Assembly (NCBI GenBank): GCA_015067375.1
Contig: SVMQ01000007.1
Location: forward strand, 1-20,943
Origin: Oscillospiraceae bacterium
GTDB lineage: Bacteria > Bacillota > Clostridia > Oscillospirales > Ruminococcaceae
Length of the DNA: 20,943 bases
Reading direction: 5' to 3'
In this document: one piece after another, positions 14,644 through 20,943 of the stretch
How the letters are laid out: every line of letters begins with the position of its first letter
Position numbering within the stretch: the first letter of the stretch is position 1
Made by a program: the position numbers and the translations under genes
The notes under the pieces: generated by a model
What the model saw: the letters and a program-made list of their open reading frames with translations, nothing else
Told to the model about the DNA's origin: nothing
Database searches by the model: none

Positions 14644-15729
14644 TTACACGCCCATATCAAGATATCTCTTATACTCGTTAGGATCCTGACATCTGCCAAG
14701 AGCAGTTTCATTGGAGATCTTGCCCATACGAACAAGTCTTGCAAGATCCTGGTCGAGGGTGTGCATTCCGTGCGCCTTACCTGTTGCGATAGTACCGGGG
14801 ATCTGGTGGATCTTACCCTCACGGATCATCGCGCGGATAGCGTCGGTCGCTGCCAGTATCTCCAGTGCAGCGCATCTGCCCCTGCCGTCAGCGGTAGGAA
14901 CGAGCGTCTGAGAGATGATACCTACGATGTTGTTTGCAAGCTGCGAACGGATCTGTCCCTGAGAATGGGGAGGATAAACGTCGATGATACGGTCGATAGT
15001 TTCCGCAGCACCTGTTGTATGCAGTGTGGAGAATACCAAGTGACCTGTTTCGGCTGCGGTTACGGCAGCGTTGATAGTCTCGAAGTCACGCATCTCACCT
15101 ACGAGGATAACGTCGGGGTCCTCACGGAGTGCAGCACGCAGCGAGCCTGCGAAGCTGTCAACGTCCTGTCCTATCTCACGCTGGTTTACCATCGACTGCT
15201 TATGTGTGTGCAGATACTCGATAGGATCCTCAACAGTGATGATGTGGCAGTTCTTCTGACGGTTGATATGGTCGATCATTGCCGCAAGAGTTGTAGACTT
15301 ACCTGAACCTGTAGGGCCTGTTACCAGCACCAGTCCACGGGGAGCAAGCGAAAACTCACCGAGTGTAGCAGGCAGGCTGAGGTCTGCAAGAGTGGGGATG
15401 TCATTTCTAAGCAGACGGAGCGCAACAGCATGATAACCGCGCTGTCTGTACACGTTAACTCTGTGACGGAAGCCCGAAGTGGACACATACGAGAAGTCGG
15501 TGTCAAGACCCTTGGAGATCTGTGACTTGTGCTTGATGGAAGTGATCTGATTGATGATGTTAACGATGATAGGCTCAGTGCAATCGGGGTAGCCGCTCAG
15601 CTTTCTGATGGAGCCGTGCAGACGTACTATCGGGGGCAGACCTGCGGTAAAATGCAAGTCCGAGCATCCAAGCTCTCTTGCCTCGTCCAGAATGCGGTTG
15701 ATGTCCATGATGTTGTTATTACCTTCCAC
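14644..15729 (-). CDS. pilT: Type IV pilus retraction ATPase PilT
   Basis: The 361-residue hexameric ATPase acts at the inner face of the membrane and depolymerises pili for twitching. Visible motifs are GCSDLHFTAG (21-30), Walker A GPTGSGKST (138-146), Asp box around ITVEDPIEY (164-172), Walker B VILVGEMRD (207-215), His box HLVFSTLHT (230-238) and AIRAMIREGKIHQI (298-310). The last is the PilT-specific retraction motif, with AM in place of the common NL. Length is normal. GTG at 15729 is preferred because AAAGGAG lies seven bases upstream; ATG at 15708 has a site 13 bases away. It follows pilB after a repeat-filled gap, so whether both share one transcript is open. Confidence 0.95.
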   Translation of the reverse strand: MEGNNNIMDINRILDEARELGCSDLHFTAGLPPIVRLHGSIRKLSGYPDCTEPIIVNIINQITSIKHKSQISKGLDTDFSYVSTSGFRHRVNVYRQRGYHAVALRLLRNDIPTLADLSLPATLGEFSLAPRGLVLVTGPTGSGKSTTLAAMIDHINRQKNCHIITVEDPIEYLHTHKQSMVNQREIGQDVDSFAGSLRAALREDPDVILVGEMRDFETINAAVTAAETGHLVFSTLHTTGAAETIDRIIDVYPPHSQGQIRSQLANNIVGIISQTLVPTADGRGRCAALEILAATDAIRAMIREGKIHQIPGTIATGKAHGMHTLDQDLARLVRMGKISNETALGRCQDPNEYKRYLDMGV

Positions 15730-16168
15730 TTTAACTCTCCTTTAGCATATTATTTGATGTCTATTAAAATGCGGAAATGATAAACTTTTTTACGGTATAT
15801 TTCTTTGCTGTATGCTTTGTCAGCGCGATCTGCCCCCAAAAGGACTAAGTGTGTAGAGCGAAGAAGCAAGCCGCCGACGTACTTTGTGTACGTCAAGGCG
15901 TAGCTGACGAAGTGGGTGTGCGCTTTATCAGTGTGTCGCTTCCCGAAAAGGACTGCAAGAAGTGTGCAGATGCGAGGAAGCAAGCCGCCGTCGTACTTTG
16001 TGTACGTCAAGGCGTAGCTGACGAAGCGGGTGTGCGCTTTATCAGTGTGTCGCTTCCCGAAAAGGACTGCAAGAAGTGTGCAGATGCGAGGAAGCAAGCC
16101 GCCGACGTACTTTGTGTACGTCAAGGCGCAGCTGACGAAGCAGATGTGCGCTTATTGCTGTCCTTTAT
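15730..16168. other. Repeat-filled gap between pilB and pilT
   Basis: About 440 bases without a credible gene. From 16154 down to 15838 the space is taken by three tandem copies of a 114-bp unit that begin 14 bases after the pilB stop. The remaining 108 bases before pilT are AT-rich and hold its ribosome site. I found no convincing sigma-A promoter for pilT here. Open frames on both strands are by-products of the repeat length being a multiple of three. Confidence 0.75.
15838..16154. repeat. Three tandem copies of a 114-bp palindrome-containing repeat
   Basis: The phrase GAAGCAAGCCGCC starts at 15863, 15977 and 16091, giving an exact 114-base period. Copies two (about 15946-16059) and three (16060-16154) are nearly identical. 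Copy one has six bases fewer near its left end and copy three stops short. Each has GACGTAC-TTTGT-GTACGTC (first at 15876-15894), mutated by one base in copy two, as well as CTGCA/TGCAG and GAAGCG/CGCTTC stems. Few differences between copies suggest recent amplification. Confidence 0.95.
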
Positions 16169-17869
16169 TTATACGGTGTAGGTTGCCTTTACCAACTCAT
16201 CCATTGTCGTTCTGCCTGCAAGAACCATCTCAGTAACGTTGTCACGCAGCAGCCTTGTGCCGTTCTTCTTTGCCTGCTCACCGATCTCCTCGGCGGTAGC
16301 GCCTGCGGAGATAAGCTCCTTGATATCGTTTGATGTAACGATGATCTCATGGATAGCAGTACGTCCTGCATAGCCCGAATTGCGGCACGCCTTGCAGCCG
16401 CCCTTCTTTGGTCTGAAAATGTCTACAGGGCTGGTCTTGCTTACCAGACGGAGATCCGCCTCATCAGTAAGCGTGTACCTCTCCTTGCACTCGTTACACA
16501 GCAGCTTTACAAGTCGCTGTGCGATGATGCCTACTACTGAGGACGCAACCATGTACGGTGCAACACCCATATCTACCAGACGGACGATAGTGGAAGCCGC
16601 GTCGTTGGTATGCAGTGTAGAAAGCACAAAGTGTCCCGTGATAGCCGCACGGATCGCAATATCGGCAGTCTCACCGTCACGGATCTCACCGACCATTATG
16701 ATATCAGGGTCCTGACGGAGGATAGAACGCAGAGCCGCTGCAAAGGTCATACCTGCCTTGTCGTTGATCTGACACTGGTTTACGCCGTCGATACGCTTCT
16801 CGACAGGGTCCTCAACCGTTACGATGTTAACGTTAGGTTGTGACAGCTCACCGAGCGTAGCGTACAGAGTTGTAGACTTACCTGAACCTGTAGGGCCTGT
16901 TACCAGCATAACTCCGTTCGGACAGCGGATGATCTGCTTGTACATCTCATAGTTGTAGTCGGTCATACCGAGGTCGGTGATCCTTCTTGTCTTTTCATCC
17001 GCGGACGAAAGCAGACGGATAACGCACTTCTCACCCCATACGCAAGGGATAGTAGATACACGGAAATCCTGCTGAACGCCGTCGATGATCATACTGTAAC
17101 GGCCGTCAAGCGGAATCCTTCGTTCAGCGATATTCATACCGCCGAGGATCTTGATACGGGTAATGATGGAATTATGGAACGCGATCGGCACCTTCATATC
17201 CTGCTCAACAAGCTCACCGTCCATTCTGAAACGGATACGGGTTCTTGTTTTGAACGCCTCGATATGAATATCCGTCGCCTTCAGGCGGAACGCGGTCTCA
17301 GCCATCATATTAACGAGCTTTACGATAGGCGCGTTATCAATACGCTCGCCCGACTCGTCAACAGCAGCATCCTGCATAGCCGCCTGCTGCTCGCTGGCAA
17401 GCTCATTAACGGCGCTGTCAACGTTCTGCTGCGAGTAGAACTTGCCGATAGCCTCTTCGATAGCTGTCTTTGTGGAGATCTGCGGTATGATCTCCATACC
17501 CGTCTGCACTTTAAGCTCTTCGAATATGTAGAAGTTGATAGGATCGTTTGTAGCGACCAACAGTCGATTGTTGTTGATAGCAAACGCGAGAACTGTCTTT
17601 TTCCTTGCGGTCTCCTCAGGGATCTTCATAACCGCCTCACGGTTTATCGGTGCAGTAGACAGGTCAACAAAGGGAACCTTAAGTCTTATGGAAAGAGCCT
17701 GCGCGAGCTGAGTTTCGGAAACAAGTCCCATCTCCAGCATGATATCGCCAAGCATCTTACCGGGAGTGTTCCTCTGTTTCTCAAGAGCCTCTTCCAGCTG
17801 CTTCTCATTGATAAAACCGTTCTCGACGAGGATCTTACCAATAGGTAGGTTTTTGATAGGTGGAGCCAT
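16169..17869 (-). CDS. pilB: Type IV pilus extension ATPase PilB (GspE/MshE type)
   Basis: The 566-residue ATPase powers pilin addition. The N-terminal MshEN domain (about 8-145) shows the tandem motif pair PIGKILVENGFINEKQLEEAL and MLGDIMLEMGLVSETQLAQAL. MshEN domains of this family are known cyclic-di-GMP receptors; the first RLG position reads PIG, so binding is likely but unproven. The ATPase core has Walker A GPTGSGKST (325-333), TVEDPVE, Walker B IIMVGEIRD (390-398) and a His box GHFVLSTLHT. The zinc-type cysteines are C458/C461 and C492/C495 (CNEC, CKAC) before RNSGYAGR. ATG at 17869 has AAAGGAAG ten bases upstream. It is divergent from the peptidase gene. Confidence 0.96.
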   Translation of the reverse strand: MAPPIKNLPIGKILVENGFINEKQLEEALEKQRNTPGKMLGDIMLEMGLVSETQLAQALSIRLKVPFVDLSTAPINREAVMKIPEETARKKTVLAFAINNNRLLVATNDPINFYIFEELKVQTGMEIIPQISTKTAIEEAIGKFYSQQNVDSAVNELASEQQAAMQDAAVDESGERIDNAPIVKLVNMMAETAFRLKATDIHIEAFKTRTRIRFRMDGELVEQDMKVPIAFHNSIITRIKILGGMNIAERRIPLDGRYSMIIDGVQQDFRVSTIPCVWGEKCVIRLLSSADEKTRRITDLGMTDYNYEMYKQIIRCPNGVMLVTGPTGSGKSTTLYATLGELSQPNVNIVTVEDPVEKRIDGVNQCQINDKAGMTFAAALRSILRQDPDIIMVGEIRDGETADIAIRAAITGHFVLSTLHTNDAASTIVRLVDMGVAPYMVASSVVGIIAQRLVKLLCNECKERYTLTDEADLRLVSKTSPVDIFRPKKGGCKACRNSGYAGRTAIHEIIVTSNDIKELISAGATAEEIGEQAKKNGTRLLRDNVTEMVLAGRTTMDELVKATYTV

Positions 17870-17896
17870 TTTGCCAAATCTTCCTTTCGGATTATT

Positions 17897-17935
17897 TTAC
17901 GGGCGTCGCCCGTAAGGTATCGGCACGCGCCGATA
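17897..17935. promoter_or_regulatory. Twin inverted repeats in the pilB upstream region
   Basis: TTACGGGC-GTC-GCCCGTAA (17897-17915) and TATCGGC-ACGC-GCCGATA (17918-17935) are perfect stems two bases apart. They lie 28 bases or more before the pilB start and upstream of the peptidase promoter on the other strand. They could be operators or a leader structure. No T-run follows either one, so a terminator is unlikely. Confidence 0.5.
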
Positions 17936-17974
17936 AATATATAACTGCGCGGCAATGCAATATGTGCTTTGCCC

Positions 17975-18003
17975 TTGCAAAATATTTCTATATGTGATAA
18001 AAT
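17975..18003 (+). promoter_or_regulatory. Sigma-A promoter of the prepilin peptidase gene
   Basis: TTGCAA (17975-17980), a 17-base spacer and TAAAAT (17998-18003), preceded by TGA that makes an extended -10. The predicted start is near 18010, with a leader of about 27 bases that holds AAAGGGG. Confidence 0.75.
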
Positions 18004-18036
18004 AGTACTATCTTAATTTAGAAAGGGGTCATTTTC

Positions 18037-19095
18037 ATGACGTTACCTGAGATAGTAATATGTGTATTCGTATTCATTTTCGGCTCTGTTATCGGAAGTT
18101 TTCTGAATGTGGTGATACTCCGCACTCCGCTGAAGCAATCCATAATCACTGAGCCATCCCACTGCTTCAGCTGTGGAAACAGACTGAAATGGTACGATAT
18201 GTTCCCCATTTTCAGCTGGCTTATCCTCCGCGGCAGATGCCGCTTTTGTCAGGCGAAGATATCTCCGCGCTACATGATCGTTGAAGCGGTCACTGCTGTG
18301 TTGTATCTGCTTGCTTATCTCCGCTTCGGCACTATCGGTGCTTGGCTTGAATTCGGTATCGCCGCTGTACTGTTCCCGATATTGGTCGTTCTCAGCTGCA
18401 TCGACATCGACCATTTTGAAATTCCGTACTGGTGCAGTCTTACGATAGCTGTTATAGGCATCGTGTCGTTCTTCCTGCCTTACACCATACATAATATCGT
18501 ATGGTACGAGCGCCTCATTGCGCTGGGTGTTGTTGGTGTGATGTTCGTTCTGCTTGTACTTGTAGGAGGCATGGGCGGCGGCGACCTTCAGCTTATGGCG
18601 GGCGCGTCGCTCGTACTGGGCTACAAGGTATTCCCGGGTTTATTCATTGGTATTGTCCTCGGTGCTATCTACGGTATCAGCAAAAAGATCCGCGACCGCA
18701 AGGACGAAAAAGCGATCTCTGCTAAGATAGAGCAGTTAGTAAAGGATTGGTATCAGGATCAGCTCGACCGTGATATCGGCTATATACCCGAGGGTCACGA
18801 GGATATCATCGTCGGCGGAATCAGCGATGGCGAACCTGATATCGAGTGGGAATTCCTCGATGAGGCTGCTTGGAAAGGCATTCCTGATAAATCCGCATTA
18901 AGTAAGGTCATCCGTGAAAACATAACCGATGAACGCGAAGGCGCATTCAGGATATATATCAAAGAAGATCTTGTTGAAAGAGTTAAGTACTCACGCCGAA
19001 TGGTTTTCGGACCATTCCTTTCGATCGGTATCGCCTCTGCATGGCTTGTCGGCGATATCGCACTGGGCTGGTACATCAGCCTGATCACACTGTGA
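18037..19095 (+). CDS. pilD: Prepilin peptidase (A24 family) with a large cytoplasmic insertion
   Basis: This membrane aspartyl protease cleaves prepilin leaders and methylates the new N-terminus. The first membrane helix contains GSVIGSFLNVVILR. The zinc-type cysteines CFSC (C43, C46) and CRFC (C68, C71) follow. The catalytic aspartates fall in CIDIDHFEIP (D123 or D125) and in the GxGD-type motif GMGGGDLQL (D183). The family is usually about 250 residues; this protein has 352, because about 100 acidic, soluble residues (about 217-318) sit between the helix ending AIYGI and the conserved FGPFLSIG of the last helix. Flanking basic residues suggest the insertion is cytoplasmic. ATG at 18037 has AAAGGGG eight bases upstream. 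It is the only plus-strand gene. Confidence 0.94.
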   Translation: MTLPEIVICVFVFIFGSVIGSFLNVVILRTPLKQSIITEPSHCFSCGNRLKWYDMFPIFSWLILRGRCRFCQAKISPRYMIVEAVTAVLYLLAYLRFGTIGAWLEFGIAAVLFPILVVLSCIDIDHFEIPYWCSLTIAVIGIVSFFLPYTIHNIVWYERLIALGVVGVMFVLLVLVGGMGGGDLQLMAGASLVLGYKVFPGLFIGIVLGAIYGISKKIRDRKDEKAISAKIEQLVKDWYQDQLDRDIGYIPEGHEDIIVGGISDGEPDIEWEFLDEAAWKGIPDKSALSKVIRENITDEREGAFRIYIKEDLVERVKYSRRMVFGPFLSIGIASAWLVGDIALGWYISLITL

Positions 19096-19109
19096 TTTGA
19101 ACACTATAT

Positions 19110-19143
19110 TAACCGCCCCGCACCGTATGCTGCGGGGCGGTTA
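19110..19143. terminator. Bidirectional terminator between convergent genes
   Basis: A perfect 13-bp stem runs from TAACCGCCCCGCA (19110-19122) to TGCGGGGCGGTTA (19131-19143) with an 8-base loop. It lies 14 bases after the peptidase stop and 7 bases after the convergent prepilin stop. T-runs are poor on both sides, but the GC-rich stem and position make a shared terminator likely. Confidence 0.75.
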
Positions 19144-19150
19144 CTTTGTG

Positions 19151-19963
19151 TTATTTTACTCCTTTGAGTAAGCGATTTACATAGAAGATATAGATATCCT
19201 TGTGTGTATCATCTGCGCCGCCAAGATCCAAGAACTTGATGTAGTAATTTGCATCCTTAGCGCCTGCACGAAGCTGCACCTTGATCTGTCTGAGCTCGCT
19301 TATACCCGAGCCATTGAAAACCATAGCCTTGCGATCCTTGTCGGTATATGCCTGAATGGTAGTCTTAAGGACATCCTTGCCCTGAGTTACTGTTGTCGCA
19401 CCTGTTACAGGGTCAGTTACAGTAAGCATTGCAGGCTCAAACTTGACATTCATGTAAAGATCGTCATACAGACTATCGCTGTACACCTTACCCTGAAGTG
19501 CTGCTGTGTTGGAATTGCCTGTAAGAACACTGCTGCCTGTTGTAGCGCCTGGTTTTACAGGCTCTTCGCAAAGAATGTACTGACCATTGACATAACGCAG
19601 GCTGATGCAGCCTATATCATGCGTTTTGTTAGTGGGATCAGAGTTCTTCTTGTTGAGGTATGTGAGCATCTGATCAGTAACTGCTGTCACTGTTGCGCTG
19701 CCCGTATCATCATAGGAAGCATTGGATACAACAAGTATCTGGCTCGCATTGCGAAGCGACCTTGTGACATACTCCTGCACACAGTTGGATACGTTGCTTG
19801 CCGTGATCGACTGCTTCTCATCTTTAAAGGATTCCAGGATCGGCGCGACCACAATGGTCATGCCGCCCAGAAGTATCGCAAGAAGCGCCACCGAAATGAT
19901 CATCTCGACCAGTGTAAAACCGCTCTTGGTTCTTTTTCCAAATAGTTTCTTTATTGCTTTCAT
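19151..19963 (-). CDS. Prepilin-like protein (pseudopilin or minor pilin)
   Basis: The 270-residue protein has a basic leader MKAIKKLFGKRTKSG15, predicted cleavage before F16, the required glutamate at mature position 5 (E20), and a hydrophobic helix (IISVALLAILLGGMTIVVAPIL). The long C-terminal domain carries Thr/Gly-rich strands and two cysteines. This resembles minor pilins that prime the pilus, though I cannot assign a subgroup. ATG at 19963 is chosen because GAGG lies eight bases upstream; an in-frame GTG at 19972 overlaps that site. It starts 15 bases after the truncated upstream gene, so both are probably in one operon. Confidence 0.87.
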   Translation of the reverse strand: MKAIKKLFGKRTKSGFTLVEMIISVALLAILLGGMTIVVAPILESFKDEKQSITASNVSNCVQEYVTRSLRNASQILVVSNASYDDTGSATVTAVTDQMLTYLNKKNSDPTNKTHDIGCISLRYVNGQYILCEEPVKPGATTGSSVLTGNSNTAALQGKVYSDSLYDDLYMNVKFEPAMLTVTDPVTGATTVTQGKDVLKTTIQAYTDKDRKAMVFNGSGISELRQIKVQLRAGAKDANYYIKFLDLGGADDTHKDIYIFYVNRLLKGVK

Positions 19964-19978
19964 TACTGCCACCTCTTC

Positions 19979-20943
19979 TTACGATTCAGTGGTCTCAGAT
20001 TCAGCTGTCTCAGACTCTGTTGTTTCGGGAACCTCAGCTTCCTCCTTGGGGAACGCGCCGAGAACGTTGGGGTGATCGCCTCTCACGGGAACAGGATTGC
20101 CCGCAGGATCAGTAACGATATTTCCATATTCATCGTACTTAATGAGTGCGTTTCCGCTGCTGTCCTTCTCAACATACGAATACGGATTGAAGTCATAGGA
20201 CTTGTTGTTGCTGTTACGAGTGGAAGTGCTGTCCTCGTCACTATATCCAAAGATGTGGTTAGCAGAAAGGTAATACTTCATACCTCTAAGCGCTGTGATG
20301 ATCGCATTATACTCTGTCTGCTGTGCAGTAGAATCAATGCCCGATGCATTCAGCGACTCAATAGTGCTGAGAAGTGTCTTAGCACGCGCTCTTGCTCCGC
20401 CAATCGTATAGGTAGCGCCCGATGCATCTGTGATAGATGTACTGATACTGTCAAGAGGAGTATAAGTAGTTGTACCGTCAGCATTAACAACGATCGCCTG
20501 CTCGTCAACGGGGCTTGCAAGCGTCACATAGACACCTACCCAGCCGCCCTGTACAGAGGTCTGCAGGATCGAGCTTTCGTAATTCTGTCTGCCGGATATT
20601 CTTACGGAATATCTGGAAGTTGGGATGACCTCGTAACGTGCGGTGGTTGCAGTTGTCCACTTCTTAGGCTCAGCAAAAGTAACGCCCGAGCCTGTTACAG
20701 ACGCTGTCGCATAGCCGCAGTCAAGCACGCTGTTGCTTGTGCCGAATGTAAGGCGATACTGCAGGAAGTATTTTGCAAGCTCGCCTACCTCAAGAGTTGT
20801 GATGTTAGAAGACGTAGCTTCGCTGCCGACATAGGAATCAGCACGAACCTTGATAGCGATGAGATATCTGTTGCCCTGTACATAGGTAAGATCCTTCTGA
20901 ACATACATCTCTGCGGCGGACAGACCTGTCGAACCATAGAGTC
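19979..20943 (-). CDS. Putative surface or pilin-associated protein, N-terminus outside the window
   Basis: The frame is open from the window edge to TAA at 19979, giving 321 residues. The ATG at 20908 has no ribosome site and lies in a continuous frame (ending STGLSAAE just before it), so it is not taken as the start. The visible part is Ser/Thr/Gly/Asp-rich, with few charged clusters until an acidic tail of TES/AES repeats (TTESETAESETTES). I recognise no family. It sits directly upstream of a prepilin gene, and its composition resembles exported proteins; a pilin N-terminus may lie beyond the edge. Function unknown. Confidence 0.75.
   Translation of the reverse strand, partial: LYGSTGLSAAEMYVQKDLTYVQGNRYLIAIKVRADSYVGSEATSSNITTLEVGELAKYFLQYRLTFGTSNSVLDCGYATASVTGSGVTFAEPKKWTTATTARYEVIPTSRYSVRISGRQNYESSILQTSVQGGWVGVYVTLASPVDEQAIVVNADGTTTYTPLDSISTSITDASGATYTIGGARARAKTLLSTIESLNASGIDSTAQQTEYNAIITALRGMKYYLSANHIFGYSDEDSTSTRNSNNKSYDFNPYSYVEKDSSGNALIKYDEYGNIVTDPAGNPVPVRGDHPNVLGAFPKEEAEVPETTESETAESETTES

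Noticed and set aside
15838..16154. A CRISPR array or a CsrA-sponge RNA
   Set aside because: There are no short identical repeats with unique spacers; the whole 114 bases repeat. GGA occurs twice per unit on the plus strand but not in the hairpin loops, and no plus-strand promoter is seen.
15750..16181. Overlapping repeat-encoded open frames on both strands (124 and 110 residues)
   Set aside because: The 114-base repeat is a multiple of three, so any frame that is open in one copy stays open in all. No ribosome site is seen, and the differences between copies do not spare codons.

Overview
The window looks like a contig from a motile Bacillota bacterium of the class Clostridia, probably Oscillospiraceae/Ruminococcaceae. 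This is judged from strong AGGAGG-type ribosome sites, the Gram-positive flagellar gene order flgM-flgN-flgK-flgL-yviE-fliW-csrA-fliD-fliS, and a type IV pilus ATPase set without outer-membrane genes. The lineage is an inference, as no rRNA or marker gene is present. All genes except one read on the minus strand, so transcription runs from right to left. Both ends cut through genes, and the first 10 bases are identical to the end of an Illumina adapter.

Layout in transcription order (right to left): (1) 20943-19151, a truncated surface or pilin-like protein followed by a prepilin, ending at a strong hairpin shared with the convergent gene. (2) 18037-19095 on the plus strand, a prepilin peptidase with an unusual insertion of about 100 residues. 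(3) 17869-14644, the extension ATPase PilB (with an MshEN-type N-terminus) and the retraction ATPase PilT, separated by about 440 bp that hold three tandem copies of a 114-bp repeat. A single diverged copy of the same repeat, closed by a 10-bp inverted repeat, follows pilT. (4) 14190-12683, the main pilin PilA from its own promoter, then 3' hairpins, then a second prepilin. (5) 12538-4240, the late flagellar operon, driven by a near-consensus sigma-28 promoter whose -35 box lies inside the terminator hairpin of the preceding pilin gene. (6) 3840-1, a sigma-A promoter driving an EAL-HDOD cyclic-di-GMP protein, an FkbM methyltransferase and a membrane-anchored protein, then a terminator, then a truncated PflX-like radical SAM protein.

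The flagellar block makes the hook-filament junction (FlgK, FlgL), the filament cap (FliD), their chaperones (FlgN, FliS and a FliT-like protein) and the regulators FlgM and FliW-CsrA. Flagellin itself is not in the window. The pilus block gives the motor ATPases, the peptidase and at least three prepilins. Cyclic-di-GMP is a likely link: PilB carries a domain family known to bind it, and the EAL-HDOD gene just downstream of the flagellar operon retains the residues expected of a phosphodiesterase.

The most unusual material is non-coding: the dispersed, structured repeat family around pilB-pilT-pilA, a similarly sized closed element after the flagellar operon, and the fused terminator/sigma-28 promoter.
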